Made by a program: the position numbers and the translations under genes. From Gulosibacter sediminis (lineage in GTDB: Bacteria; Actinomycetota; Actinomycetes; Actinomycetales; Microbacteriaceae), in the NCBI RefSeq assembly GCF_023370115.1, contig NZ_CP097160.1:620001-684000 (forward strand): a stretch of 64,000 nt of DNA, read 5' to 3'. Positions within the stretch are counted from its first letter, which is position 1, and every line of letters starts with the position of its first letter. The notes under the pieces are model-generated. The model saw only the letters and a list, made by a program, of their open reading frames with translations, did not search any database and was not told where the DNA came from. Shown here piece by piece: positions 23,150 to 32,187 of this stretch.

Positions 23150-25314
23150 AACGTCGCGCCGAGCGGCGGGATGCGAAGCGCGGCCGAGTGCGAGAAGCCG
23201 TTGCAACCGTCGGCATCGAGCCGCACCTCGGCGTTCGTGACGCCGCCACCGCCGAACGCGATGTCGTCGGAGTTGAGCACCTCGCGCCAGTTGCCCTCGG
23301 GCAGCCCGAGGCGGTAGTTCTCGAGCGGCTGGTTCGAGAAGTTGTGGATGCACGCGATGACGCCGCCCGAGCGGTCGCGGCGCAGGTAGGCGAGCAGCGA
23401 GTTGTCGCTGTCGCCGCCGCTGATCCACTGCAGGCCCGAGGGGTCGTTGTCGAGTTCCCAGAGTGCCGGCACGTCGCGGTAGAGCTGGTTCAGCTCGGCG
23501 ACATAGCGCTGAATGCCCGAGAACGTCGGGTTGTCGAGCAGCCACCAGTCGAGGCCGCGCGCCTCGCTCCACTCCTGCGTCTGGCCGAACTCCTGGCCCA
23601 TGAACAGCAGCATCTTGCCCGGGTGGCTCCACTGGTACGAGTAGAACGCACGCAGGTTCGCCGCCTTCTGCCAGTCGTCGCCCGGCATCTTCGCGAACAT
23701 CGCGCCCTTGCCGTGCACGACCTCGTCGTGCGAGATCGGCAGCACGTACTGCTCGCTCCACGCGTAGACGAACGAGAACGTGAGCTCGCCGTGGTGCCAC
23801 TTGCGGTGAATCGGGTCTTTCTCGAAGTAGCGCAGGTTGTCGTTCATCCAACCCATGTTCCACTTCAGCCCGAAGCCGAGCCCGCCCATGCTCGTGGGCT
23901 TCGTGACGCCGGGGAAGCTCGTCGACTCCTCGGCGACCATGACGATGCCGGGGTTGCGCTTGTAGGCAGTCGCGTTGACCTCCTTGAGGAAGTCGATCGC
24001 CTCGTAGTATTCGCGGCCGCCGTCCTTGTTCGGCAGCCAGTCGTCGCGCGAGTAGTCGCGGTAGAGCATCGAGGCGACCGCGTCGACGCGCAGGCCGTCG
24101 ATGTGGAACTCCTCGAGCCAGTAGAGCGCGTTCGCGACGAGGAAGTTGCGCACCTGCGAGTTACCGAAGTCGAAGACGTGCGTGCCCCAGTCCTGCTGGT
24201 CGCCGAGGCGCGGGTCAGGGTGCTCGTAGACCGGCTGGCCGTCGAAGCGGGCGAGAGCAAACGCATCCTTCGGGAAGTGCCCGGGCACCCAGTCCATCAG
24301 CACGCCGTAGCCCGCCTGGTGCAGCCGGTCGATGAGGTAGCGCAGCTCGTCGGGCGTGCCGAGGCGCGACGTCGGCGCGTAGTAGCCCGAGACCTGGTAG
24401 CCCCACGAGCCGCCGAAGGGGTGCTCGGCGAGCGGCATGAACTCGACGTGGGTGAAGCCCATCTCGTCGAGGTAGTCGATGAGCTCGTCGGCGAGCGAGC
24501 GGTAGCTCAGGCCCTCGCGCCACGACATGGCGTGCAGCTCGTAGACGCTCATGGGGGAGTTGTGGGGGTCATGGGTCGCCCGCGAGGCGAGCCAGTTCTC
24601 GTCGCCCCACTCGTACTGCGAGGCGGCAGTGATGACGGATGCGGTGTGCGGCGGCACCTCCGCGGAGCGGGCGAGCGGGTCGGCCTTATCGATCCACGTG
24701 CCCTCGGCGGTGCGGATCTGGAACTTGTACGAGTGCCCCGCGGTCACGTCGGGAATGAAGAGCTCCCACACGCCCTGGTCGTTGAGCTTGCGCATCGCGT
24801 GGCGCGCGCCATCCCAGTCGTTGAACGAGCCGACGACGCGAATCGCAGCGGCGTGCGGGGCCCAGACGCTGAACGCCGTGCCGCGCACCGAATCCATCAC
24901 CCGCTCGTGCGCGCCAAACGAGCGCCAGAGCTCCTCGTGCCGGCCCTCGCCGAACAGGTAGAGGTCGGTGTCGCCGAGCGTGGGCAGGAATCGGTACGGG
25001 TCTTCGGCCACGTCGGTCGTGCCGCCACCGTAGCGGGCCTCGATGCGGTAGGCCTGCAGCCCCTGCTCGTGCACGCCCACCCAGATGCCGTGCGCGACGT
25101 GGGTGAGCGGCACGCGCCCGCCGTCGGCGAGCAGCACCGCGACCGAGTCGGCGAGCGGGCGGCGCACGCGAACGCACACGTTGCCGCCGTCGAGCTCATG
25201 CTGACCGAGCACGCCGTGCGGGCCCGAGTGGCGCCCCTCTGAGAGTGCGAGCAACTCCCCGTCGGGGATGGTCGGCCCGAGATTCGGCTGGCTGGGTACG
25301 GTCGGCGTGCTCAT
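23134..25314 (-). CDS. glgB: 1,4-alpha-glucan branching enzyme
   Basis: The branching enzyme forms alpha-1,6 links in glycogen or glycogen-like glucan. The 726-aa product has the usual length and order: two N-terminal CBM48-type domains, then a GH13 barrel with the nucleophile Asp in GLRVDAVASMLYRDY, the acid Glu in VMVAEESTSFPGV, and SHDEVVHGKG. GAGGAG precedes the ATG. It lies 42 bp after glgE on the same strand, the standard GlgE-GlgB pairing in actinobacteria, where GlgB branches the chains that GlgE extends. Confidence 0.96.
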   Translation of the reverse strand: MSTPTVPSQPNLGPTIPDGELLALSEGRHSGPHGVLGQHELDGGNVCVRVRRPLADSVAVLLADGGRVPLTHVAHGIWVGVHEQGLQAYRIEARYGGGTTDVAEDPYRFLPTLGDTDLYLFGEGRHEELWRSFGAHERVMDSVRGTAFSVWAPHAAAIRVVGSFNDWDGARHAMRKLNDQGVWELFIPDVTAGHSYKFQIRTAEGTWIDKADPLARSAEVPPHTASVITAASQYEWGDENWLASRATHDPHNSPMSVYELHAMSWREGLSYRSLADELIDYLDEMGFTHVEFMPLAEHPFGGSWGYQVSGYYAPTSRLGTPDELRYLIDRLHQAGYGVLMDWVPGHFPKDAFALARFDGQPVYEHPDPRLGDQQDWGTHVFDFGNSQVRNFLVANALYWLEEFHIDGLRVDAVASMLYRDYSRDDWLPNKDGGREYYEAIDFLKEVNATAYKRNPGIVMVAEESTSFPGVTKPTSMGGLGFGLKWNMGWMNDNLRYFEKDPIHRKWHHGELTFSFVYAWSEQYVLPISHDEVVHGKGAMFAKMPGDDWQKAANLRAFYSYQWSHPGKMLLFMGQEFGQTQEWSEARGLDWWLLDNPTFSGIQRYVAELNQLYRDVPALWELDNDPSGLQWISGGDSDNSLLAYLRRDRSGGVIACIHNFSNQPLENYRLGLPEGNWREVLNSDDIAFGGGGVTNAEVRLDADGCNGFSHSAALRIPPLGATFLLRD

Positions 25315-25356
25315 GATGCTGCGTTCTCCTCTTCGAGGTGGATCTTTCGAGTTGGG

Positions 25357-27393
25357 TTAGCGCTGCACGTGCAGCACGTGCGCCTGGCCGGGGTCGAGGC
25401 GCACGTAGTTCGACGAGCGCCACGTCCAGCGCTGGCCGCTGAGCAGGTCGACGACGCCGAAGGCGCTCGCTGCGGGCAGCCCGAGCTTCTCGAGGTCGAG
25501 GTGCACGTTCGCAATGTTCGTGTTCGCGGTGTCGAGGTTCACGACGACGATGATCGTGTCGTCGATGCCGGTTGGCGTGTAGGCGCCCGAGAGGTGCTTC
25601 GAGAACGTGAGGATCTGGTCGTAGTCGGCGTCGTGCACCTCGAAGTTGCGCAGCTGCGCGAGAGCCGGATGCGCGTGGCGAATCTCGTTGAGCTTCGTGA
25701 TGAGCGGGGCGAGCGACGAGCCGTCGGCCTCGCGGGCGGCCCAGTCGCGCTCCTTGTACTCGTACTTCTCGTTGTCGATGTTCTCTTCCGAGCCGGGGCG
25801 CGCGACGTTCTCAACGAGCTCGTAGCCCGCGTAGACGCCCCAGTTCGGCGAGGCTGTGGCGGCGATGACGGCGCGGGCCTCGTACGCGGCGCGGCCGCCG
25901 TGCTGCAGGTACTCGGTGAGAATGTCGGGGGTGTTCACGAAGAGGTTCGGCCGCATGAAGTGGCTCGTCTCGTGCGACACCGAGGTGAGGAACTCCTCGA
26001 GCTCCTCGCGGGTGTTGCGCCACGTGAAGTACGAGTAGGACTGCTGGAAGCCGGCCTTCGCGAGCGACTGCATCACCGCGGGGCGCGTGAACGCCTCGGC
26101 GAGGAAGATCACCTCGGGGTGGCGCGCGTTGATCTCGTGGATCAGCCACTCCCAGAACTGCAGCGGTTTCGTGTGCGGGTTGTCGACGCGGAAGATGTGC
26201 ACGCCGAGGCCGATCCAGTACTCGACAATTTCGAACACCTCGCGGTAGATGCCCGCGCGGTCGTTGTCGAAGTTGATCGGGTAGATGTCTTGGTACTTCT
26301 TCGGCGGGTTCTCGGCGTAGGCGATCGTGCCGTCGGCGAGCGTCGTGAACCACTCCGGGTGCTCCGCGACCCACGGGTGGTCGGGGGTCGCCTGCAGCGC
26401 GAGGTCGAGCGCGACCTCGAGGCCGAGTTCCTCAGCCCGCGCGACGAAGGCGGTGAAGTCGTCGATCGTGCCGAGGTCGGGGTGCACCTCGCGGTGTCCG
26501 CCCTCGGCGGCGCCGATCGCCCAGGGCGAGCCCGGGTCGTTTGGCCCTGCATTGAGGGTGTTGTTCGGACCCTTGCGGTTGGTGCGGCCGATCGGGTGGA
26601 TCGGTGGCAGGTAGACGACGTCGAAGCCCATCGCCGCAACGCCGTCGAGGCGGGATGCGGCGGTGCGGAACGTGCCCGAGGCCCAGGTGCCGTCCGGGTT
26701 GCGTCGCGCACCCTCCGAGCGGGGGAAGAGCTCGTACCAGGCGCCGAAGCCGCTGCGCTCGCGCTCGACGCGGATCTCGAGGGTGTCGGAGGGCGTGACC
26801 AGCGAGCGAACCGGGTGCTGCGCGAGCAGCTCGAGCACCGCATCCGTCGTCGCGGCGTCGAGGCGTTCCTGCCCCGGGCGTGTGGTCTCGCGGGCGACGA
26901 TCGCGGCCTGCAGGAGCGTGTCGCGCTCGGCCACGGTGAGGGCGGCGTCGGCGGCCGCGCGCTCGAGCACGCGGGCGCCCTCTTCGAGCATGAGCTCGAC
27001 GTCGATGCCGGCGGGCACCTTGATCTCGGCGTTGTGCTGCCAGGTAGCGAAGTCGTCGCCCCAGGCCTCGACGTGCCAGCTCCAGGTGCCAACCGTCGTG
27101 ACCTGCGCCGACGCGACCCACTCGTCGAGGCCGGGGCGGCCGGGGCGCATGCGGATGCGCTCGGTCACGCCCTCGGGCGAGGTGAGCACGATCTCGGCGC
27201 CGATGAGGTCGTGGCCCTCGCGGTACGCGACCGCTTGGAAGGGCACGACCTCACCGACCGAGGCGCGGGACGGGAACCGGTTGTCGTCGAGCTGCGGCTG
27301 CAGCTGCATCACGGGAATCCGCCCGTAGCGCGGCCTGTAGTCGCCCGGGAACTCGTGGGGGTCATTCGCGTTGTTGCCAGCTGTCATTGCCAC
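25357..27393 (-). CDS. glgE: Alpha-1,4-glucan:maltose-1-phosphate maltosyltransferase
   Basis: GlgE extends alpha-1,4-glucan using maltose-1-phosphate. The product is 678 aa from a GTG at 27393 or 676 aa from the ATG at 27387. The GTG is preferred because a TAGCGT -10 lies 7 nt upstream and no Shine-Dalgarno is visible, suggesting a leaderless mRNA. The GH13_3 motifs are PIHPIGRTNRKGPNN, the nucleophile region FRVDNPHTKPLQFWEW and the acid region IFLAEAFTRPAVM. An N-terminal sandwich domain precedes the barrel. The maltose-1-phosphate suppliers (TreS/Pep2 or GlgC/GlgM) are not in this window. Confidence 0.95.
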   Translation of the reverse strand: MAMTAGNNANDPHEFPGDYRPRYGRIPVMQLQPQLDDNRFPSRASVGEVVPFQAVAYREGHDLIGAEIVLTSPEGVTERIRMRPGRPGLDEWVASAQVTTVGTWSWHVEAWGDDFATWQHNAEIKVPAGIDVELMLEEGARVLERAAADAALTVAERDTLLQAAIVARETTRPGQERLDAATTDAVLELLAQHPVRSLVTPSDTLEIRVERERSGFGAWYELFPRSEGARRNPDGTWASGTFRTAASRLDGVAAMGFDVVYLPPIHPIGRTNRKGPNNTLNAGPNDPGSPWAIGAAEGGHREVHPDLGTIDDFTAFVARAEELGLEVALDLALQATPDHPWVAEHPEWFTTLADGTIAYAENPPKKYQDIYPINFDNDRAGIYREVFEIVEYWIGLGVHIFRVDNPHTKPLQFWEWLIHEINARHPEVIFLAEAFTRPAVMQSLAKAGFQQSYSYFTWRNTREELEEFLTSVSHETSHFMRPNLFVNTPDILTEYLQHGGRAAYEARAVIAATASPNWGVYAGYELVENVARPGSEENIDNEKYEYKERDWAAREADGSSLAPLITKLNEIRHAHPALAQLRNFEVHDADYDQILTFSKHLSGAYTPTGIDDTIIVVVNLDTANTNIANVHLDLEKLGLPAASAFGVVDLLSGQRWTWRSSNYVRLDPGQAHVLHVQR

Positions 27394-27400
27394 ATTTTCG

Positions 27401-27406
27401 ACGCTA
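27401..27406 (-). promoter_or_regulatory. Leaderless-type -10 of glgE
   Basis: TAGCGT on the minus strand, 7 nt before the GTG at 27393. No ribosome binding site is seen in between. Confidence 0.5.
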
Positions 27407-27452
27407 GCAACAGCGGGCGAAACTTGCCTGGATTCGCGGAACGCCGAGCGAC

Positions 27453-29507
27453 CTAGACCGCCGCGTAAATCCGCATCGACGGGCCGACCATGCGCAGACG
27501 GTCGCCGGGCACCAGCACGCTCATCGCATCCGAGTCGATTTCGGCCACCTGCTCGGCGCTCGAATCCCAGAGCAGGCGGTAGCCGTCGATCTTCGGGCCG
27601 AGCGGGATGCGGAAAGGCGCCGGGTCTTCGACACCGTGAATGAGCACGAGCACACGGTCGCGGCCATCGCCCGGCACCTCGGTCGAGGCGAGGAACTGCA
27701 GCGAGCGCAGCGTTGGGGTGTGCCACTGCCAGTCGTGCATCGGCTCGCCGAGCGGGTCGAACCAGCTTAGGCGGGCGGCCTCGGAGCGCGTGGTGTCGGT
27801 GTGGTTGAAGAGGCGCGGCCGCAGCACCGGATGCTCCTGCCGCAGCTGAATGAGTCGGCGCACGTGCGGAATGAGGGCTTCCTGCGGGCCGGTGAGGTTC
27901 CAATCGACCCAGCCGAACTCGGCGTTGTCCTGGTTGTACGGGTTGTTGTTGCCGTGCTGCGTGCGCCCGAACTCGTCGCCGGCGACGAGCATCGGCACGC
28001 CGGCCGAGATGAGCAGCGTGCCGAGCAGATTGCGGATCGCAAGCTGGCGGCTGCGGTCAATCAGCGGGTCGGCGCTGTCGCCCTCGCGGCCGAAGTTGAA
28101 CGAGCGGTTGTCGTTCGTGCCGTCGCGCCCGAGCTCGCCGTTGAGGAGGTTGTGCTTGACGTTGTAACTCACGAGGTCGCGAAGCGTGAAGCCGTCGTGG
28201 GCGGTGACGAAGTTGATCGAGGCGAGCGGGCCGCGGGCATCGTTGAAGCGATCGGATGACCCCGCCATCGCGGTCGACAACTCGCCGAGGCCCTGGCGGT
28301 GCTGGCCGGTGATGCGCGCCTGCGAGAAGCTGTGCACCCAGAAGCTGCGCACGCGGTCGCGGAACTCGTCGTTCCACTCGGCCCAGCTGAACTCCTCGTC
28401 GCCGGGGAAGTTGCCGGTCTGCCAGCCGCCGGTGCCGACGTCCCACGGCTCGGCGATGAGCTTTGTTTCGCGCAGCACCGGGTCGTTCGTCATCGCTTGC
28501 AGCAGCGGGTGGTCGCGGTGGTAGGCGTGGTCGGCGCCACGGCCGAGCGTCACGGCGAGGTCGAAGCGGAAGCCGTCGACGCCGAACTCCTCGGTCCAGT
28601 ACCGCAGCGAGTCGAGCACGAGGCGTTGCGCGGCCGGCAGGTTCGTGTCGAGCGAGTTGCCGCAGCCGGTGACGTCGAGCAGCTGCTCGCCGTCGAGGTG
28701 GCGGTAGTAGCTCGCGCGGTCGATGCCGGCGAACAGCACGGGCTCGCCGGTGTCGCCCTCGTCGGCGGTGTGGTTGTAGACGACGTCGAGCAGCACTTCG
28801 ATGCCCGCGTCGTGCAGCGTCTGCACCATCGACTTGAATTCGCGGGCGACTGCCTCGGGGCCGGCGGCCTGCGCATCGGCCGTCGCGTAGTCGGCGTGGG
28901 GCGCGAAGAAACCGAGCGTGTTGTAGCCCCAGTAGTTCGTCGTGTCGGCGCGACGCAGGTGCGTCTCGCTTGTGAACGCCTGCACGGGCAGCAGTTCGAC
29001 GGCGGTGATGCCGAGGCGCTGCAAGTGGGCGATGATGTTCGGATCCGCGAGGCCGGCGTAGGTGCCGCGCAGCGGCTCGGGCACGAACTCGGCGAGCTTC
29101 GTGAAGCCCTTCACGTGGAGCTCGTAGATGACCGAGTCCTGCAGCTTCGTCGCGGGCTTTGTCGACCAGTCGAACGCCTCGTGCTCGGTGACGATCGCGA
29201 CCCAGCGCTGCTCACGCGCATCCCCGAGGTTTTCGACCGAGCGGGCGTACGGGTCGAGCACGAAGCGCTCGGGGTCGAAGCGGTGCACGTCGCCGCTCGG
29301 GCCGTCGACCGAAAGTGCGTAGCGGCGGCCGGGCGTCAGCCGATCGCATGTGACCGACCAGATGTCGCCGTCGCGGCGCATCCGCAGGCGCTCGGAAAGC
29401 TGCCCGGCGTCGTCGAAGAGCACGAGCGCCATATCGCTCGCGTGGTGGGACCAAACCCGGAGCGTGCCCGTGTGGAGTCCGAGTGGGGGAAGGTCGTGTG
29501 CCTGCAT
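27453..29507 (-). CDS. glgX: Glycogen debranching enzyme GlgX, copy 1
   Basis: This isoamylase-type GH13_11 enzyme hydrolyses alpha-1,6 branches of phosphorylase-limit glycogen. The 684-aa product carries VYNHTADEGD, the nucleophile region GFRFDLAVTLGR, the acid region KLIAEPWDVGTGG and VTAHDGFTLRDLVSYN. It heads a glgX-glgE-glgB set on the minus strand, although glgE has its own promoter. A second GlgX, at 61496-63688, belongs to the trehalose operon. Its start lies 26 bp from the divergent cysteine desulfurase start; a TAAAAT -10 is 9 nt upstream of the ATG. Confidence 0.93.
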   Translation of the reverse strand: MQAHDLPPLGLHTGTLRVWSHHASDMALVLFDDAGQLSERLRMRRDGDIWSVTCDRLTPGRRYALSVDGPSGDVHRFDPERFVLDPYARSVENLGDAREQRWVAIVTEHEAFDWSTKPATKLQDSVIYELHVKGFTKLAEFVPEPLRGTYAGLADPNIIAHLQRLGITAVELLPVQAFTSETHLRRADTTNYWGYNTLGFFAPHADYATADAQAAGPEAVAREFKSMVQTLHDAGIEVLLDVVYNHTADEGDTGEPVLFAGIDRASYYRHLDGEQLLDVTGCGNSLDTNLPAAQRLVLDSLRYWTEEFGVDGFRFDLAVTLGRGADHAYHRDHPLLQAMTNDPVLRETKLIAEPWDVGTGGWQTGNFPGDEEFSWAEWNDEFRDRVRSFWVHSFSQARITGQHRQGLGELSTAMAGSSDRFNDARGPLASINFVTAHDGFTLRDLVSYNVKHNLLNGELGRDGTNDNRSFNFGREGDSADPLIDRSRQLAIRNLLGTLLISAGVPMLVAGDEFGRTQHGNNNPYNQDNAEFGWVDWNLTGPQEALIPHVRRLIQLRQEHPVLRPRLFNHTDTTRSEAARLSWFDPLGEPMHDWQWHTPTLRSLQFLASTEVPGDGRDRVLVLIHGVEDPAPFRIPLGPKIDGYRLLWDSSAEQVAEIDSDAMSVLVPGDRLRMVGPSMRIYAAV

Positions 29508-29516
29508 CGGTCACCG

Positions 29517-29526
29517 ATTTTACAAT
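29517..29526. promoter_or_regulatory. Overlapping divergent -10 boxes (glgX / cysteine desulfurase)
   Basis: TAAAAT at 29522-29517 reads toward glgX (ATG 29507) and TACAAT at 29521-29526 reads toward the desulfurase (ATG 29534). The boxes share two bases, so RNA polymerase can open only one direction at a time. Confidence 0.6.
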
Positions 29527-29533
29527 TAGGAGT

Positions 29534-30727
29534 ATGCCGATCTATTTGGATCATGCGGCGACCACGCCGCTTCGCCCCGCAGCCCGCGACGCCTGGCTTG
29601 CGGCTCACGAACGCGTCGGCAACCCCGCCTCTATTCACGCCCACGGGCAGAGCGCCCGCGCGAGCCTCGAGTCATCGCGCGATCGCCTCGCGCGGCACCT
29701 CGGCGCGCAGGCGATCGAGGTCGTACTGACTTCCGGCGGCACCGAGTCAATCAACCTCGCGATCAAGGGGTTTTGGTGGGCGGCGAACCCGGTGCCCGGC
29801 GCGCCCGCTCGGCCGCGCATCCTCACCACCCGGGCCGAACACCACGCGACGCTCGACGCGGTCGAGTGGCTCGTCGCGCACCAGGGCGCCGAGGCCGAGT
29901 TCGTGCCGGTGGATGCGCGGGGGTGCGTCGACCTGGATGCGCTCGAGCGGCTGCTCGCGGACGGCGCCGATCGCACGGCCGTGATCTCGGTGCTGCACGC
30001 CAATAACGAGGTGGGCACGGTGCAGCCGGTGGCCGAACTCGGCGAACTCGGGCGGCGGTTTGGCGTGCCGGTGCACATCGATGCGGTGGCGTCGCTCGGG
30101 CACGAGGATGTTGATCTGCGCGGCTGGGGTGTGCAGGCGGTGAGCGTGTCGGCGCACAAGGTCGGCGGGCCAGTCGGCGTGGGCGCGCTCGTGGTGTCGC
30201 GGGATGCGACGCTCGAGGCGCTCGTGCACGGCGGCGGCCAGCAGCGCGGGCTGCGCAGCGGCACACAGGATGTTGGGGGCGCGGCGGCGTTCGCGGCGGC
30301 GCTCGACGAGGCAGCCGACCCCGCCGAGCGCGAGCGCCTGCGCGGGCTGCGTGATGCGCTCATCCAAGGAATTCGCGAGGCGATTCCCGAGGCGCGGTTG
30401 CGTGGGGCCGAACCGGCCGATGGTGCGGATCCGCGGCTCGTGAACAACGTGCACTTCACGTTCCCGGGCGCGCAGGGAGACTCGCTCCTCTATCTGCTCG
30501 ACATGGCGCAGTTGTCGGCGTCGACCGGCTCGGCGTGCCAGGCGGGCATCCCCGAACCGAGCCACGTGCTGCTCGCGATGGGCGACGACGAGGCGACGGC
30601 GCGAGGCGCCCTGCGCTTCACCCTCGGCTGGGACTCGACCTCCGCCGACGTCGCAGCCCTCCTCGACGCCCTCCCCGCCGCCTACAACACGGCCCGCCGA
30701 GCGGGCCTCAGCAACCGCCCCCGCTGA
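29534..30727 (+). CDS. Cysteine desulfurase
   Basis: This class-V PLP enzyme takes sulfur from cysteine for tRNA thiolation or Fe-S clusters. The 397-aa product begins PIYLDHAATTPLRP, has the PLP lysine in SAHKVGGPVGVGAL and the persulfide cysteine in STGSACQAGIPEPSH. In this family it feeds MnmA, whose gene lies 5 kb downstream on the same strand. The ATG at 29534 is 7 nt after a TACAAT -10; AGGAG ends one base before the ATG, too close to act as a ribosome binding site, so a leaderless mRNA is likely. Confidence 0.93.
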   Translation: MPIYLDHAATTPLRPAARDAWLAAHERVGNPASIHAHGQSARASLESSRDRLARHLGAQAIEVVLTSGGTESINLAIKGFWWAANPVPGAPARPRILTTRAEHHATLDAVEWLVAHQGAEAEFVPVDARGCVDLDALERLLADGADRTAVISVLHANNEVGTVQPVAELGELGRRFGVPVHIDAVASLGHEDVDLRGWGVQAVSVSAHKVGGPVGVGALVVSRDATLEALVHGGGQQRGLRSGTQDVGGAAAFAAALDEAADPAERERLRGLRDALIQGIREAIPEARLRGAEPADGADPRLVNNVHFTFPGAQGDSLLYLLDMAQLSASTGSACQAGIPEPSHVLLAMGDDEATARGALRFTLGWDSTSADVAALLDALPAAYNTARRAGLSNRPR

Positions 30728-30739
30728 CCCCCTGAGGGG

Positions 30740-30800
30740 GTTGTGTGGTCGTTGTTTGGAGTTTCCAGTGCCTGGAAACTGCAAAAAACGACCACTCAAC
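30740..30800. repeat. Intergenic palindrome, family A copy 1
   Basis: Arms 30740-30768 and 30772-30800 are 29 bp with three mismatches and a 3-nt loop. The core words are GTGGTCGTT, GTTTCCAG and their complements CTGGAAAC, ACGACCAC. One arm recurs almost exactly at 39968-39996. It sits just after the desulfurase stop, where a small CCCCC/GGGGG hairpin (30728-30740) also lies, and may serve as terminator. Confidence 0.75.
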
Positions 30801-30872
30801 CTAAGTAGGGCGGCAACGTAGGGGGTTGCGGTGGGGGAGAATTGTCGGGTCTGGTTTGAGGATGGGGAGCGC

Positions 30873-32177
30873 ATGTTGAGTTGGAAGCTGCACGGGAATG
30901 GCCGCACGGTGAAGCCGGGCGAGGTGGTCGCACCGGATGAGCGGCTCGCGTGGCCCGTCACGATCGGCATCGGGGCTCAGCACGTCATCGCGATGTTTGG
31001 CGCGACGTTCCTCGTGCCGCTGCTCACCGGCTTTCCGCCCTCGACGACGCTGCTGTTCTCGGGCGTCGGCACGCTGCTGTTCCTGCTCATCACGCAGAAC
31101 AAGGTGCCGAGCTACCTCGGCTCAAGCTTTGCGTTCATCTCGCCGATCATGGCCGCGACCGCGTCGAACAATATGGCGGTCGCCCTCGGCGGTGTGCTCA
31201 TCACTGGCATCGTGCTCGCCCTCATCGGCATCCTCGTGCAGCTCGTCGGCACGCGCTGGATCACCTGGCTCATGCCCCCGGTTGTCATGGGCTCGATCGT
31301 CGCGCTCATCGGCTTCAACCTTGCGCCCACGGCCTACGACAACTTCGAACAGTCGGCGCCGACTGCCGTCGTCACGCTGTTCGCGGTGGTGCTCTGCACC
31401 GCACTGTTCCGCGGCATCCTCGGCCGCGTCTCGGTGCTCCTCGGCGTTGTCGTCGGGTACGTCTTCGCGATCTTCCGCGGCGAGGTGAACTTCGACCGCG
31501 TCGCCGATGCGGCCTGGATCGGCCTGCCCGAATTCCACACCCCCGAGTTCAACCTCGCGGTGCTGCCAATGTTCCTCCCGGTGATTCTCGTGCTCATCGC
31601 CGAGAACGTCGGCCACGTCACCTCGGTTGGCCAAATGACCGGCCGCAAGCTCGACCACATGGTTGGCCGCACGCTCGCCTCCGACGGCATCGCGACCGCG
31701 CTCTCGGCGACGTTCGGCGGTTCGCCGACGACCACCTACGGCGAGAACATCGGCGTCATGAGCGCCACCCGCGTCTACTCGACGGCGGCCTATTGGGTCG
31801 CGGGCATCGCCGCGATCCTGCTCGCGATGAGCCCGAAGGTCGGCGAGATCATCTTTTCGATTCCGGCCGGCGTGCTTGGTGGCGTTACCTTCGTGCTCTA
31901 TGGCCTCATCGGCATCGTCGGCATTCGCATGTGGGTTGACTCGAAGGTGGACTTCGCCAAGCCGAAGAACCAGATGACCGCGGGCGTCGCACTCGTTGTC
32001 GGCATCGCGAACGTCACGTGGGACTTCGGTGGCATCATCTTCAACGGCATCGCCCTTGGCACCCTCGCGGCGCTCATCATCTACCACCTGATGAACCAGC
32101 TCGGCCGCCTCACCGGCACCGACCCGCGCGAAACCGCGACGTCGTCGGTCCCAGTGCAGGATGCGCCCCGCAGCTAG
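30873..32177 (+). CDS. NCS2-family nucleobase permease (uracil/xanthine type)
   Basis: A polytopic membrane transporter of 434 aa with about fourteen helices, the UraA/UapA fold. It begins MLSWKLHGNGRTVKPGE, then IGAQHVIAMFGATFLVPLLTG, the family's first-helix motif, and has GENIGVMSATRVYS with the conserved Glu and Asn of the substrate site. It probably imports uracil with protons. The start at 30873 is preceded by GGGGAG at only 3 nt; a GTG at 30831 in frame is an alternative. Its stop overlaps the convergent amidase stop by 4 bp. Confidence 0.9.
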   Translation: MLSWKLHGNGRTVKPGEVVAPDERLAWPVTIGIGAQHVIAMFGATFLVPLLTGFPPSTTLLFSGVGTLLFLLITQNKVPSYLGSSFAFISPIMAATASNNMAVALGGVLITGIVLALIGILVQLVGTRWITWLMPPVVMGSIVALIGFNLAPTAYDNFEQSAPTAVVTLFAVVLCTALFRGILGRVSVLLGVVVGYVFAIFRGEVNFDRVADAAWIGLPEFHTPEFNLAVLPMFLPVILVLIAENVGHVTSVGQMTGRKLDHMVGRTLASDGIATALSATFGGSPTTTYGENIGVMSATRVYSTAAYWVAGIAAILLAMSPKVGEIIFSIPAGVLGGVTFVLYGLIGIVGIRMWVDSKVDFAKPKNQMTAGVALVVGIANVTWDFGGIIFNGIALGTLAALIIYHLMNQLGRLTGTDPRETATSSVPVQDAPRS

Positions 32178-32187
32178 AGCCGCGGGG
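32166..32187. terminator. Hairpin containing both convergent stop codons
   Basis: CCCCGCAGC / GCCGCGGGG, arms 32166-32174 and 32179-32187 with one mismatch, loop TAGA. The stop codons of the NCS2 gene (32175-32177) and the amidase gene (32174-32176) both fall in the loop region, so one short element stops translation and probably transcription from both sides. Confidence 0.6.

Noticed and set aside
23188-25242. Open frame of 684 codons on the + strand opposite glgB
   Set aside because: It mirrors glgB codon for codon. The translation is an Arg/Val/Glu/His-rich sequence with no domain, as expected from third-position GC bias. glgB has full catalytic motifs.
25369-27456. Open frame of 695 codons on the + strand opposite glgE
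   Set aside because: Same effect: antisense shadow of glgE with no recognisable fold or ribosome binding site.
30728-30740. CCCCC-TGA-GGGGG as an independent terminator
   Set aside because: Only 5 bp with a 3-nt loop, and it abuts the much stronger palindrome at 30740-30800. It is mentioned with that element.
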